Below are positions 18,153-27,439 of a stretch of DNA of 64,000 nucleotides, one piece after another. Position numbers and translations under genes: made by a program. The notes under the pieces are model-generated. The model was not told the DNA's origin. It worked only from the letters and a program-made list of their open reading frames with translations, and ran no database searches. Source of the DNA: Curtobacterium sp. VKM Ac-2922 (GTDB lineage: Bacteria > Actinomycetota > Actinomycetes > Actinomycetales > Microbacteriaceae); contig NZ_JALGRO010000007.1 of assembly GCF_022815645.1 (NCBI RefSeq), forward strand, positions 150,591-214,590, written 5' to 3'. Position 1 is the stretch's first letter. Every line of letters begins with the position of its first letter.

Positions 18153-19232
18153 ATGTCCCTCGCACTCCGTCAGTCCGCCGGCAACGTCTTCGCCAACGGC
18201 AAGCTGCACAAGTCCGTCCCGTGGTTGCTGCTCGGCGGCAGCTGGGTCGTCCTGGCGCTCGTCTTCGCCCTGCTCAACGCGGGCGGCGCCGTCAAGGACT
18301 TCAACGTCGTCGCCGCGCTGTTCCTGGGCACGGTCCTGTTCGACGTCCTGATCGTCGTCGTCTCCCGCATCGTCGAGGGTGGCCGCAAGGCCGTCGACCG
18401 GCTGGTCACCTCGCTGGTCATCACGGCGTTCGTGATCGCGGTCCTGCCGCTGGTCTCGCTGCTGTACACCGTGCTGGCGGACGGCCTCGCACGCTTCGAC
18501 GTCGCGTTCTTCTCGTACTCGATGCGCGGCGTCATCTCGACCGGTGGTGGTGCGCTGCACGCCCTGGTCGGCACCATCGAGATCACGCTCTTCGCGGCGG
18601 TGATCAGCGTCCCGATCGGTCTGCTCACCTCGATCTACCTGGTCGAGTACGGCACCGGCGCGCTCGCCCGCGGCATCACGTTCTTCGTCGACGTGATGAC
18701 GGGCATCCCCTCGATCGTCGCCGGTCTGTTCGCGTACTCGCTGTTCGCGCTGTTCCTCGGCCCGGGCGCCCGCTTCGGCCTGGTCGGCTCGGTGGCCCTG
18801 GCGGTGCTGATGATCCCGATCATCGTGCGCTCCACCGAAGAGGTCCTGAAGATCGTCCCGATGGAACTCCGCGAAGCGTCCTACGCCCTCGGTGTGCCGA
18901 AGTGGCTGACGATCGTGAAGATCGTCCTGCCGACGTCACTCGCCGGCATCACCACGGGTGTCATGCTCGCCATCGCCCGCGTCATCGGTGAGACCGCTCC
19001 GCTGCTGGTCACCGCGGGCTTCACGTCGAGCATGAACTACGACCTGTTCGGCAACCCGATGATGACCCTGCCGGTGTTCGCGTACACGCAGTACTCGCAG
19101 CAGGGCGCCAACCCGGTGCCGTTCGTCGACCGGGCCTGGACCGCCGCGCTCGTGCTCATCCTGATCGTGATGCTGCTGAACCTGCTGGCCCGCTTCATCA
19201 CCCGCCTCTTCGCCCCCAAGCTCTCGCGCTAG
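18153..19232 (+). CDS. pstA: Phosphate ABC transporter permease PstA
   Basis: This encodes 359 residues from ATG 18153. It has an N-terminal pair of TM segments beyond the usual core (about 22-45 and 48-68), common in actinobacterial PstA. Six core TM segments follow, with the coupling loop [20 protein letters not shown] (about 242-261) and the family motif [17 protein letters not shown]. It pairs with PstC in the membrane. A 31-base gap separates it from pstB. Confidence 0.95.
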   Translation: MSLALRQSAGNVFANGKLHKSVPWLLLGGSWVVLALVFALLNAGGAVKDFNVVAALFLGTVLFDVLIVVVSRIVEGGRKAVDRLVTSLVITAFVIAVLPLVSLLYTVLADGLARFDVAFFSYSMRGVISTGGGALHALVGTIEITLFAAVISVPIGLLTSIYLVEYGTGALARGITFFVDVMTGIPSIVAGLFAYSLFALFLGPGARFGLVGSVALAVLMIPIIVRSTEEVLKIVPMELREASYALGVPKWLTIVKIVLPTSLAGITTGVMLAIARVIGETAPLLVTAGFTSSMNYDLFGNPMMTLPVFAYTQYSQQGANPVPFVDRAWTAALVLILIVMLLNLLARFITRLFAPKLSR

Positions 19233-19263
19233 CGCGAGTCACCCGAACACAGTAAGGATCACC

Positions 19264-20043
19264 GTGTCCAAGCGCATCGAGGTCGACGGCCTCAACGTCT
19301 ACTACTCGAAGTTCCGCGCCGTCGAGGGCGTCGACATGATCATCGAGCCCCGCACGGTCACGGCCTTCATCGGCCCGTCCGGCTGCGGCAAGTCGACCTT
19401 CCTCCGCACGCTCAACCGCATGCACGAGGTCATCCCCGGCGCCTACGTCGAGGGCTCGGTCAAGGTGGACGGCGACGACCTGTACGCCCCGGGCGTCGAC
19501 CCGGTCATCGTCCGCCGTCAGGTCGGCATGGTGTTCCAGCGCCCGAACCCGTTCCCCACGATGTCCATCAAGGACAACGTGCTGGCCGGCGTCAAGCTCA
19601 ACAACAAGCGCATCAGCCGCTCGGAGTCCGAGGACATCGTCGAGCGTTCGCTGCAGGGTGCGAACCTGTGGAACGAGGTCAAGGACCGCCTGGACAAGCC
19701 CGGCATGGGCCTGTCCGGTGGGCAGCAGCAGCGTCTGTGCATCGCCCGCGCCATCGCCGTGCAGCCCGACGTGCTGCTGATGGACGAGCCCTGCTCGGCG
19801 CTCGACCCGATCTCGACGCTGGCCATCGAGGACCTGATCGGTGAGCTCAAGAAGGACTTCACGATCGTCATCGTGACGCACAACATGCAGCAGGCCTCGC
19901 GCGTCAGCGACCGCACCGCGTTCTTCAACATCGCGGGCACGGGCGCGCCGGGCAAGCTCATCGAGTACGACGACACCGCGACGATGTTCTCGAACCCGTC
20001 CGTCCAGGCCACCGAGGACTACGTCTCGGGTCGCTTCGGTTGA
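19264..20043 (+). CDS. pstB: Phosphate ABC transporter ATPase PstB
   Basis: This encodes 259 residues from GTG 19264, with a ribosome site AAGGA seven bases before. Walker A is [10 protein letters not shown]-loop FQRPNPFP, signature LSGGQQQRL, Walker [14 protein letters not shown] and switch His in VTHNM. Length and the PstB-specific RPNPFPMS-like loop identify it as the phosphate-uptake ATPase. It closes the operon. phoU does not follow, and a strong double hairpin comes next. Confidence 0.97.
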   Translation: MSKRIEVDGLNVYYSKFRAVEGVDMIIEPRTVTAFIGPSGCGKSTFLRTLNRMHEVIPGAYVEGSVKVDGDDLYAPGVDPVIVRRQVGMVFQRPNPFPTMSIKDNVLAGVKLNNKRISRSESEDIVERSLQGANLWNEVKDRLDKPGMGLSGGQQQRLCIARAIAVQPDVLLMDEPCSALDPISTLAIEDLIGELKKDFTIVIVTHNMQQASRVSDRTAFFNIAGTGAPGKLIEYDDTATMFSNPSVQATEDYVSGRFG

Positions 20044-20052
20044 TCGGCGCCC

Positions 20053-20118
20053 GGTCCGTCTGCTGACGGACCGCCTGGAGGCCCGGTGCACGTCCGTCAC
20101 GGACCGCACCGGGCCTCC
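20053..20118 (+). terminator. Double hairpin terminator after pstB
   Basis: An 8-bp stem (GGTCCGTC with GACGGACC) at 20053-20072 is followed by a 13-bp stem (GGAGGCCCGGTGC with GCACCGGGCCTCC) at 20077-20118, which encloses a further 5-bp hairpin. No long T tract follows, as is usual in high-GC genomes. Confidence 0.6.
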
Positions 20119-20142
20119 CGTGGTTGCGGCCGCCATCTCGGG

Positions 20143-20263
20143 CGACGAGTCCGACGTCGTACGACAACGTTCCTGTCACCCCACCGGCAGGCCGCGCCGC
20201 CCGCGACAAGTCCGACGTCGTACGACAACGTCCCTGTCGCCCCACCGGCAGGCCGCGCCGCCC
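20143..20263. repeat. Two tandem copies of a 61-base direct repeat
   Basis: Copies at about 20143-20202 and 20204-20263 differ at only a few bases. Each contains TCCGACGTCGTACGACAACG, with an internal GTCGTACGAC palindrome, and ends in CACCGGCAGGCCGCGCCGCC. They sit between the convergent pstB and rskA genes and encode nothing evident. Confidence 0.7.
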
Positions 20264-20276
20264 AGAACCCCGCACG

Positions 20277-20312
20277 CGACGAAGCCGCTGTCGTGTGACA
20301 GCGGCTTCGTCG
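20277..20312. terminator. Bidirectional hairpin between pstB and rskA
   Basis: A perfect 16-bp inverted repeat (CGACGAAGCCGCTGTC and its complement) with a GTGT loop. It lies 22 bases beyond the rskA stop and can end transcription from both sides. Confidence 0.75.
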
Positions 20313-20334
20313 TACTGGTTCGTGCAGGAGCGGT

Positions 20335-21189
20335 CTACGCCGACCCGGTGGGGACCGCGACGATCGGCGTCGTCGTCGGCTGCTTCGACCCGCCCGCCGG
20401 CTCGACCGTGATGCCGATGGTCGCACCACTCGACTTCGAGCCACTCAGCACCGCCGAGCGCACGCCGCCGTCGACGTCGTTCATGAGACCGGCGGACTCG
20501 ATCGTGCCACCGGAGCCGATGTACCAGAGCTCGTAGGTCTTGTCCTTCGGCGCGGCCTTGACACCGTCGAGGATCACGGCCGACTTGCCGAGCTGGTCCG
20601 ACCACACGACCGTGGCCTTGCCACCGCCGGAGACCGAGGCGCTCTTGCGGGCGAAGTCGGGCGCTGCGTAGATCTGGTCGAGGCCCGATGCTGCCTGCGA
20701 GGTGCTCGGTCCGGGGCCGGATCCGGTGCCGAACAGGGCACCACCGGCACCGAGCCCGATCGAGACGCAGACCACACCGACCGCCGCGACGGCACCGAGG
20801 AACGCTGCCGGACGCTGGAACCACCGGCGGCGAGCCGCGGCACTGGCCGCACCCCCACCGGAGGTGACGGACGTGACCGAGGCGAGTGGGGCCTCCTGGA
20901 CGGGTTCGGACGGTTCGGCGACGTGCCGGGCCGGAGCGGCCGGAGCCGCGGGCGCCTGCGGCGTCGTCTGGATCGCGGCCATCAGCGAGGCCTTGAGCGA
21001 AGCGGGCGGTGCGACGGACTCGACCGCGTAGGCCAGGGCCCGGGCGGTCTCGGCGAGCGAGTCGGCCTCGGCACGCAGGTCGGGGGATTCGGCGAGGGCG
21101 GCCTCGAACTCGCGGCGCTCGTCCTCGGACAGGGCGTCAGTGGCCCAGGAGCCGGTCAGCAGTGCGGGGTCGTCGTGTCGTTGGGTCAT
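20335..21189 (-). CDS. rskA: Anti-sigma-K factor, RskA family
   Basis: This encodes 284 residues starting at ATG 21189. The cytoplasmic N-terminal anti-sigma domain (about 1-75) begins with DPALLTGSWATDALSEDERR, as in RskA. An Ala/Pro-rich linker and one TM helix (about 130-152) lead to the extracytoplasmic RskA domain. That domain includes SAVILDGVKAAPKDKTYELWYIG and a final GITVEPAGGS. It should hold the adjacent sigma factor inactive at the membrane and release it on regulated proteolysis. Its start overlaps the sigK stop by four bases, so production is coupled. The N-terminus lacks the HxxxCxxC zinc motif, as is normal for this family. Confidence 0.9.
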   Translation of the reverse strand: MTQRHDDPALLTGSWATDALSEDERREFEAALAESPDLRAEADSLAETARALAYAVESVAPPASLKASLMAAIQTTPQAPAAPAAPARHVAEPSEPVQEAPLASVTSVTSGGGAASAAARRRWFQRPAAFLGAVAAVGVVCVSIGLGAGGALFGTGSGPGPSTSQAASGLDQIYAAPDFARKSASVSGGGKATVVWSDQLGKSAVILDGVKAAPKDKTYELWYIGSGGTIESAGLMNDVDGGVRSAVLSGSKSSGATIGITVEPAGGSKQPTTTPIVAVPTGSA

Positions 21190-21785
21190 GACGTCACCCC
21201 CATCTCGTCGCGCAGACGGATCATCCCGTCGCGGAGACGGGTCTTCACGGTGCCGATCGGCACCCCGAGCATCTCGGCCATCTCGCTGTGCGAGTAGCCG
21301 CCGTAGTAGGACAGTTGGACTGCCTGGCGCTGGAACTCGGTCAGACGACCGAGGGCGCGACTGACCCGCTCGTGTTCGATGCGGATCTCGACCGATTCGG
21401 ACACCTGGTCGAACCCGGACTCGAAGTCACGGATGCCGATCTTGGTGTCGCGGTCACGGGAGGACTGTGCGGCACGGACCCGGTCGACGGCACGGCGGTG
21501 GGCCATGGTGAGGACCCAGCTGGACGCGCTGCCGCGGGCGGTGTCGAACTTGGCGGCCTGTTGCCAGACCTCGAGGAAGACCTCTTGCGCGACCTCTTCG
21601 GACTGTGCACGATCCCGCAGGAGTCGGGTGATGAGTCCGAGGACGCGGCCGGCGAGCTCGTCGTAGAGCTCGGAGAAGGCCTGCTGGTCGCCTTGGGCGA
21701 CTCGGAGGAGGAGGGCGTCGGCGGACACGGGAGGCGGCTCGGTCGAGCTCCAACGGTCCGTGTCGCGTTCCACGATGGCAAGCAT
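21186..21785 (-). CDS. sigK: ECF RNA polymerase sigma factor SigK
   Basis: This encodes 199 residues. The ATG at 21785 follows AGGAGGGAAACC, and upstream in-frame codons lack a ribosome site. Region 2 covers about 30-100, with LYDELAGRVLGLITRLL, the core-binding QSEEVAQEVFLEVWQQA, and ASSWVLTMAHRRAVDRVR. Region 4 (about 140-195) has FQRQAVQLSYYGGYSHSEMA and LGVPIGTVKTRLRDGM. No extra C-terminal domain is present. The rskA gene downstream identifies the pair as SigK-type. In mycobacteria this sigma controls secreted and redox-related proteins; the regulon here is unknown. Confidence 0.92.
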   Translation of the reverse strand: MLAIVERDTDRWSSTEPPPVSADALLLRVAQGDQQAFSELYDELAGRVLGLITRLLRDRAQSEEVAQEVFLEVWQQAAKFDTARGSASSWVLTMAHRRAVDRVRAAQSSRDRDTKIGIRDFESGFDQVSESVEIRIEHERVSRALGRLTEFQRQAVQLSYYGGYSHSEMAEMLGVPIGTVKTRLRDGMIRLRDEMGVTS

Positions 21786-22109
21786 TGCAGGTTTCCCTCC
21801 TTCCTGTTCTCGGGTGGTCCGGTGAACGCCTGGCGATCCGCCGTGTGTCCGTCGGGAACTGGGTGGGACGAGGGTCCCGCACGACTCGCAGGGAATTACT
21901 CCGACCGGGCGGGTCGGGTCGAGTCGCACGGGATGACCCTCGCCGTGTGACGACCCATGGGACCGTCGCACAGTGATGATTCGGTGCCCTTGCCCAGTCG
22001 GTTTGCTCGGCCTGGCGGATCGGGCGCGGACGGCCACGCCCGGCCGGGTCGGTGTCCACCGTGAGTGAACACGGCAGCGCACTCGGGATCGATCTCGTAG
22101 ACTCGTGTT

Positions 22110-22191
22110 CGCCGGGCCGCAGCAAGCCCCGGGCTCCAAAATTCGCCGCTTCGAGCGGCCTCGCGCCGAGAGGCGCTTCTGCGGCCCGGCG
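22110..22191 (+). ncRNA. Candidate structured RNA, four-way junction
   Basis: This sits in the 509-base gap between sigK and the gene at 22295. A perfect 13-bp stem (22110-22122 with 22179-22191, CGCCGGGCCGCAG and its complement) encloses three hairpins. They are 22125-22135 (AGCC/GGCT), 22145-22159 (GCCGCT/AGCGGC) and 22163-22176 (GCGCC/GGCGC with a GAGA tetraloop). A TAGACT at 22098-22103 could be a -10 for plus-strand transcription, and GCTTCTTT follows the closing stem. I recognise no Rfam class. The strand is a guess, since stems read both ways. The remaining gap (21786-22109, 22192-22294) shows nothing else convincing. Confidence 0.35.
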
Positions 22192-22294
22192 CTTCTTTAG
22201 CCGGATGCGTCTGCCACTGGCTCCCAGCGCGTCGCCGCTGTCGGACTGGAGGGTCGGTGCCGGCCCGTCTGCCGGCTCGCGCTCCGCCTGCTGC

Positions 22295-22924
22295 TCAGTC
22301 CAGAGCGTCGCGACGCCAGAGCGCCGCCGCGGCCGACAGGTCCTCGGCCAGCTCCGCCAGCCGGAACGCGCGGACCGTCAGCACGCTCGCGCGTTCCTCG
22401 GCCGTCAGGTCCGAGTCGTCGGCGACGCTCGTCGCCCCGGCGGCCGCCAGTCGGCAGAACGCGGCGCCGCGGTCGAGGGCCACCGCGAAGTCGCCCGTGT
22501 ACAGCCCGTGCAGGATGCTGTCCGCCAGCGACAGGATCTCGGCCGGGCCCGTCGGCTGCTCGGCGCCCGCGACGGCCTGGTCGATCGTGCCGATGCGCTC
22601 CGTGCCCCGCGTGAAGAAGTACGCGATCTCGTCCGGGTTCTGCCGGATCACCGTGCGCATCAGGTAGATCCGCCACAGCGCACCGGGCAGCGTGTGCGCT
22701 CCGACGCGGGCCCACAGCTCGGCGACGGCCTCGATGCCGTGCACGTCCGTGTAGGTGACCAGGCGCTCGACGACCTGCGGGTCCGGGTCCTGGCGCACGC
22801 GGTGCAGCAGCGCGTTGGCGGTCTCGTGCGCGACGCGGTTCACCAGCGCCGGGTCCTCGCCGCCCTGCAGCGCGGCGAACTCGGCGTCGGTGAAGTGGAC
22901 GGGACGGTGGTGATCGCGAGGCAC
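22295..22924 (-). CDS. Conserved hypothetical actinobacterial protein
   Basis: This encodes 209 residues from a GTG at 22924. A TACACT ends six bases before this start, which suggests a leaderless transcript. The protein looks soluble, mostly helical and acidic. It opens with DHHRPVHFTDAEFAALQGGE and contains VHGIEAVAELWARVGAHTLP and GALWRIYLMRTVIRQNPDEI. I know similar proteins as uncharacterised products in Microbacteriaceae and cannot assign a function. It is divergent from the tRNA-Lys gene. Confidence 0.75.
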   Translation of the reverse strand: MPRDHHRPVHFTDAEFAALQGGEDPALVNRVAHETANALLHRVRQDPDPQVVERLVTYTDVHGIEAVAELWARVGAHTLPGALWRIYLMRTVIRQNPDEIAYFFTRGTERIGTIDQAVAGAEQPTGPAEILSLADSILHGLYTGDFAVALDRGAAFCRLAAAGATSVADDSDLTAEERASVLTVRAFRLAELAEDLSAAAALWRRDALD

Positions 22925-22971
22925 CGCAGCAGTGTAGGCGGCACCGGTGACGTTCCCGGTGCCGCGGCCGG

Positions 22972-22977
22972 TAGCCT
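22972..22977 (+). promoter_or_regulatory. -10-like hexamer for tRNA-Lys
   Basis: TAGCCT ends 9 bases before the first tRNA base, a normal distance for a short 5' leader. Confidence 0.35.
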
Positions 22978-22986
22978 TGCGGGTGA

Positions 22987-23059
22987 GGGCCTCTAGCTCA
23001 GTTGGTAGAGCACCGGACTTTTAATCCGAGGGTCGTGGGTTCGAGCCCCACGGGGCCCA
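22987..23059 (+). tRNA. tRNA-Lys (anticodon UUU)
   Basis: This is a 73-base cloverleaf. Acceptor GGGCCTC pairs with GGGGCCC (one G-U), the D arm is AGCTCAGTTGGTAGAGC, and the anticodon loop CTTTTAA has anticodon TTT. The T arm is GTGGGTTCGAGCCCCAC and the discriminator is A. CCA is not encoded. An A/T-richer island begins right after its 3' end, and tRNA 3' ends are a common integration site. Confidence 0.95.
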
Positions 23060-23585
23060 CCTACGCCGAGAGGAAGACCCGAGACGACGAGGCCTGACAC
23101 CTGAGCAGAGTTTGGTGGCCTACGACCTCTGCGTCAACAGGAACGTTCAGCTCGCCGTTAGAGGACAAGAACAGATCGACCGCCCTTCACCGCACGCAAT
23201 CGGCTGGCGCACGTCACATGGAGACAAAAATCTCCCTCCGGTGTAGCTCCCAGGTGGACACGGACCTCGACTCGCTTGACACCGCCTTGCGACGGTTCTT
23301 GGCCAATCGCGACGAGTTTGCCGAGACCATCCCCTCCTGAGAGCACCTCCGCGCAAGGAGCCCAACTGTCGCACGTCCGCCAAAACGCATGCGCTGTCGC
23401 TCTCTCATAAACCCGTCGAGCTTCACTCGCTGCCGCGCGACTCTCGATGTTGGTGGCCTCTCTCTGCGCGCCACCTTCACAGGGACCGCCGTAGGCTTTA
23501 GGCTTGCACGCGCTGCTCCTTGGGTGGCGCCGCGGCCTACTAGGCGACACTGCAACGGAGCAGACCGTGTTTTCGCGACGCGAAC
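23060..23585. other. Gene-poor left edge of the island after tRNA-Lys
   Basis: This is a 526-base stretch with mixed composition and no convincing gene. The only candidate is a 40-codon plus-strand frame at 23218-23340 (begins METKISLRCSSQ, contains LDSLDTALRRFLANRDEFAE) without a ribosome site. It could be a gene remnant. I found no integrase fragment and no second copy of the tRNA 3' end at the island's right edge. Confidence 0.4.
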
Positions 23586-26500
23586 ATGACTGAAAGTTTG
23601 ATGATGAGCGCATTCGGTTTTTCACTTGCGGCTGTCGCCGCGAAGACGGTTTACAGCATCTGGTCATCAGGATCCGTTTCGTCAGACACGCCAAACGGAC
23701 TAATCGACGTCGTTTCTGCAAGCCTCGCGAACACGCGTGATCAGCGGGCAGCGACTCGACAGATATCAAGCTTGACAGAGGCCATCTACGACAATCTCGA
23801 ACCGTTGATCGCACATGAACTAAGCAACCTCGATCCTGCTGAGACGCTGGCGATTATCGAGTCTGTTCAGACTACCATTGACTTGAAAGTCGCAGACGCG
23901 AAAGCAATCGTTTCCGCTGGCTTAGACGCTGATCTTCTCGAAAAGATGGTGAAGCCAGACGCGCAGGATATCGCAGGGCTTGGACTTTCCGATCCAGGGG
24001 CTGCGCTCTACGATCTGCTGTTGTCAGAGACCTGTGCCTACGTGATACAAATTGCTGCAAGCCTACCGGGATTTGAAACAGAAGCCGCCCGCGAAATCCT
24101 GAGACGGGAAGCAGCACTCATGGAACGTGCGACGGAAATGCTACAGGCTCTACCGAAATCACCAGTACCCCATTCCTGGGGCACTGGTGACGAGAGCGCA
24201 CGGTTTGAGACAAAGTATCTTCGTAAAGTGGCCGTAATTGCAGACCGACTCGAACTTTTCGGCGTCTCTTCGCCCACTGCCCGACGGCCATATGCCCTTT
24301 CAGTTGCATACATATCGCTGAGCATCAGCTCGAACGTTGAACACAGATCTCCCGCCCCAACTTTCGAAGAAAGCGACACAGAAAGCACTCGGGCGAATAA
24401 TTACTTCGATTCACATGATCAAGTTCTGCTCCTTGGTGACGCCGGCAGTGGAAAGACAACGCTACTGCGTTGGCTCGCGAGCACTGCGACGCGTAGGTCA
24501 GCTTCCCCCGGAGGCACTGCCACCTGGCACAATCGCGTCCCGTTTATTATCCCACTCCGGCAGTTTCTTGACAAGCCACTGCCAACTCCCGCGGAATACG
24601 TTTCGCTGACGGCTCCCAACATGGCAGACGTCTGTCCTCGTGGATGGGCGCATAATATTCTCGAATCCGGTCGGGGTGCTCTTCTTGTCGATGGCCTTGA
24701 TGAGTTACCAGTCGAGCGACGAGACGAGGTGCTGGCCTGGATTACTGAGATCGACGCTGACTTCCCAGGTAATGCCATTCTCGTCACTTCGCGTGGAGCT
24801 GCGATCGAGAACAACTTGTGGAAAGACCAGTCATTACTCGAGTGCGCGTCGCTTCAACAGATGGAGCTGGGTGACATTCAGTCATTTGTCAACCATTGGC
24901 ATGACGCTATGTCAGAAGTAGTGACCAGCGACGAACAGGTCGCACTAAAGGATGCGAACAGCGGGATGTTGAACGTCATCCGCACCCGCTCCAATATTCG
25001 CAACCTAAGTCAGACACCGCTGCTTTGCGCTTTGATGTGTGCCTTACATCTTGAGAACGCAGCGAGTCTTCCTAACGACCGCATGAGTCTCTATCGAACT
25101 GCACTTGAAATGCTCGTGATGAAACGAGACAACGATCGTAAGCTTGCGAGAACTGACGACCAGCTGACGCTATCTGATCGATTGATACTGCTCAAGCAGC
25201 TCGCGCTCTGGATGCATGAGAATGGCTATGCCGAGATCCGCATCGCTGACTACAGGGCATCCATCGCAAGAACGCTTCCCGCACTCAGCAAGACTGGTTG
25301 GGGAGTGGATGAAACCGCGCAATTCTTGCTCGAGCGCTGCGGAGTGCTGCGCGAGCCCTCCCCGCGAACTGTCGACTTCATTCATCGCTCTTTCCTTGAA
25401 TACCTCGCTGCATCAGCTGAAGTAGATGATGACTCGATCGCAAAGTTATTGCTACACGCAACTGAAGAGCCGTGGCGCGAGGTGATTATCCTTGCGAATG
25501 GACATGCCAATAACGCTCAACGAAACAGCTTATTGACGGGCCTCCTCAAACGCGGGTGGGAAAACTCGTCCGAGCGTCATATCTTGTTTTTGCTCGCCGT
25601 GGCTTGCCTTCAAACTGCCCCCTATCTAGAACTATCGATTCGTGAACAATTGCAGAAGGCGCTGAATGAAGTGGTGCCTCCAACAAATATGGGTGAAGCG
25701 AGCGCCGTCGCTGCTGCGGGCGACTCGGCAGCACCCCTTTTAAAGAGGCGAAACCTGAAGGTGATGGAAGCCGTCGCGAGCGTGCGTGCGCTCTCACTAA
25801 TTGGGTCAGTCGAAGCGCTGGAGGCCTTGAAGAGTTATAGGCGAGAACATCGCGTCACTGTCATTCGCCAGCTCATCCGGGCATGGCCAGCTTTCGAAAC
25901 TGAAGCTTACGCTCGTGAGGTTCTAATCGAAAGTCCCTTTATTCGAGGGCATTACGCGGTGACAGAGCTCGATCAACTGCCATTTCTCCGGCTGTTTGAC
26001 CACCTAGAAACTATCGAGGTTGCGCCCGATACACGCCTCGAGAGCTGGACGCCGCTTGATTGCTTGAATGGCGATAGCCGGGTCACTTCCTTGACTCTTC
26101 CTTCCGTGACTTGGATGGAAGATCTCAGAGACGTCCCTGTCTTGCCAGCACTTGGTCGCCTATTCTCCCCGGGCAGCATGTATCTTGAGTCGCTCAAAGG
26201 GATCGAGAAGTTCGAGTCGCTTGAAGAGATTCACCTAGTCGCTTTGAATCTTCACACTATTGATTCGTTGAATACGCTCGAAAAACTACGGATAGTCGAT
26301 CTGACTAGCCTGTCACTGCGCAGTTTGGACCAGATTCGTAACCTTCGCTCTCCATTGGAACTCCTTGATTTGAGTGTCGGATCCTCTTTCTCCTCCTTCG
26401 GCGACAGCATTAGCGCACGCAAGCTTGTCGTAAGGCGTATCGGTGGGAATCCGCAGCGTGAACTTGGCGCAATCGATGTGTCCGCATTGGCGTCCTCACC

Positions 26501-26870
26501 GCGTATCCGCGAGCTGACGCTATTTGGTCTGCGCCTCCCGCCGGTCGTTCATCTTCCGCCAAACATTGAAACGCTCTACATTGATCAGACAGACACGACT
26601 TACCTTAAGTCGTCGTCTCTTAAGTCCCTTGTACTGCACGGCCCCCTTACCGAGGCGGCTATCCGTCTCGTGGAGAACTCGCCCTTGCTCGATGAGATTC
26701 GATTTGCTGGGTCGGCTCGTCGCGAGGACCACCGAGAGATTCTAGAGCGGTTTGCGGGGCGATCAGGCCTGAAGATTTCCTTCTTTTCGTTCACCAATCG
26801 AGCACCGTTAGAGGTATCCGGATTTGAAGTCGAACGCGATAGGTTCCTGACGACTTATTGCGCCGTCTAG
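23586..26870 (+). CDS. NACHT NTPase with leucine-rich repeats (bacterial NLR), likely antiphage
   Basis: This encodes 1094 residues. The N-terminal about 270 are helical with no recognisable nuclease or protease motif, and PYALSVAYISLSIS (235-248) resembles the segment that precedes NACHT modules in bacterial proteins. The NACHT domain has Walker A GDAGSGKTT (284-292), Walker B ALLVDGLDELP (365-375) and a sensor-like ILVTSRG (398-404). A winged-helix-like region follows, with FIHRSFLEYLAA. From about 780 to the end are degenerate leucine-rich repeats such as LEELHLVALNL-like units. This is the layout of bNACHT/Avs-type immune sensors, where LRR-like ends sense and the N-terminus acts. No separate effector gene accompanies it. 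ATG 23586 lacks a clear ribosome site; ATG 23601 or 23604 is possible. DNA is more A/T-rich than the flanks. Confidence 0.85.
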   Translation: MTESLMMSAFGFSLAAVAAKTVYSIWSSGSVSSDTPNGLIDVVSASLANTRDQRAATRQISSLTEAIYDNLEPLIAHELSNLDPAETLAIIESVQTTIDLKVADAKAIVSAGLDADLLEKMVKPDAQDIAGLGLSDPGAALYDLLLSETCAYVIQIAASLPGFETEAAREILRREAALMERATEMLQALPKSPVPHSWGTGDESARFETKYLRKVAVIADRLELFGVSSPTARRPYALSVAYISLSISSNVEHRSPAPTFEESDTESTRANNYFDSHDQVLLLGDAGSGKTTLLRWLASTATRRSASPGGTATWHNRVPFIIPLRQFLDKPLPTPAEYVSLTAPNMADVCPRGWAHNILESGRGALLVDGLDELPVERRDEVLAWITEIDADFPGNAILVTSRGAAIENNLWKDQSLLECASLQQMELGDIQSFVNHWHDAMSEVVTSDEQVALKDANSGMLNVIRTRSNIRNLSQTPLLCALMCALHLENAASLPNDRMSLYRTALEMLVMKRDNDRKLARTDDQLTLSDRLILLKQLALWMHENGYAEIRIADYRASIARTLPALSKTGWGVDETAQFLLERCGVLREPSPRTVDFIHRSFLEYLAASAEVDDDSIAKLLLHATEEPWREVIILANGHANNAQRNSLLTGLLKRGWENSSERHILFLLAVACLQTAPYLELSIREQLQKALNEVVPPTNMGEASAVAAAGDSAAPLLKRRNLKVMEAVASVRALSLIGSVEALEALKSYRREHRVTVIRQLIRAWPAFETEAYAREVLIESPFIRGHYAVTELDQLPFLRLFDHLETIEVAPDTRLESWTPLDCLNGDSRVTSLTLPSVTWMEDLRDVPVLPALGRLFSPGSMYLESLKGIEKFESLEEIHLVALNLHTIDSLNTLEKLRIVDLTSLSLRSLDQIRNLRSPLELLDLSVGSSFSSFGDSISARKLVVRRIGGNPQRELGAIDVSALASSPRIRELTLFGLRLPPVVHLPPNIETLYIDQTDTTYLKSSSLKSLVLHGPLTEAAIRLVENSPLLDEIRFAGSARREDHREILERFAGRSGLKISFFSFTNRAPLEVSGFEVERDRFLTTYCAV

Positions 26871-27109
26871 CGCGGCTCCCATTCGGTTCGGGAGGTACGG
26901 AAGTCGACGCGGTCTAAAATAAACCACGATCAGGTGCGACGTTTGGCATCTCGAGGGGGACAAGTCGTCCCCAGGATCCTCATGGCGTTCCCACTGCACA
27001 GCGCAGCTTCCCCACAGCGCTCTGGTGGGATGCCGCCGATAGTGTCACTTCCGGATCGACCGAGGTCCTTCCACTTGCACCATCCGCACCAGAACGAACG
27101 GGGTACACC

Positions 27110-27430
27110 GTGATCGAGCACATCGACGCACCGCAGTCCAGCACCACCGGGGACGCACGCCGGTTCGTCGAACTCGCCGCCGCGACCAACACGACGATGA
27201 GCGACCAGCTCCTGTTGGACACACTCCGTCGGAACGCGCACGTCACGACCCGCCACATCCGCAAGGACTTCACCGAGGTCGCCACCGCCTCGGCCGTGCT
27301 CGGCTACGTGTGCCGGCAGCGCAAGCAGTTCATCGCCCTGCGCGGGGACGACCCGGCGTGGGCACAGGAGATCGGCCGCTACGACTCCGAGTCACTCGCG
27401 GTCGAAGCCCTGCGCATGCGCCGCCGCTGA
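27110..27430 (+). CDS. Conserved hypothetical small protein
   Basis: This encodes 106 residues from a GTG at 27110 and is back in high-GC codon usage. The helical soluble protein contains DARRFVELAAATNTTMSDQL and ASAVLGYVCRQRKQFIALRG and ends in RMRRR. I recognise no domain. It lies convergent with the mutarotase gene, nine bases apart, and just right of the NACHT island. The 240 bases before it hold the composition change and nothing else I can name. Confidence 0.6.
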   Translation: MIEHIDAPQSSTTGDARRFVELAAATNTTMSDQLLLDTLRRNAHVTTRHIRKDFTEVATASAVLGYVCRQRKQFIALRGDDPAWAQEIGRYDSESLAVEALRMRRR

Positions 27431-27439
27431 CCCGGCCGA

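Noticed and set aside
22295..22924. RNA polymerase subunit
   Set aside because: Similar proteins are sometimes labelled so in databases from memory, but no polymerase motif is present.
23158..23814. Minus-strand frame of 218 codons at the left edge of the NACHT island
   Set aside because: No ribosome site, overlaps the NACHT 5' end, odd composition, no recognisable motif.
26871..27109. Right attachment site of the tRNA-Lys island
   Set aside because: I looked for a repeat of the tRNA 3' end (GGTTCGAGCCCCACGGGG) and found none, and no integrase gene is present.
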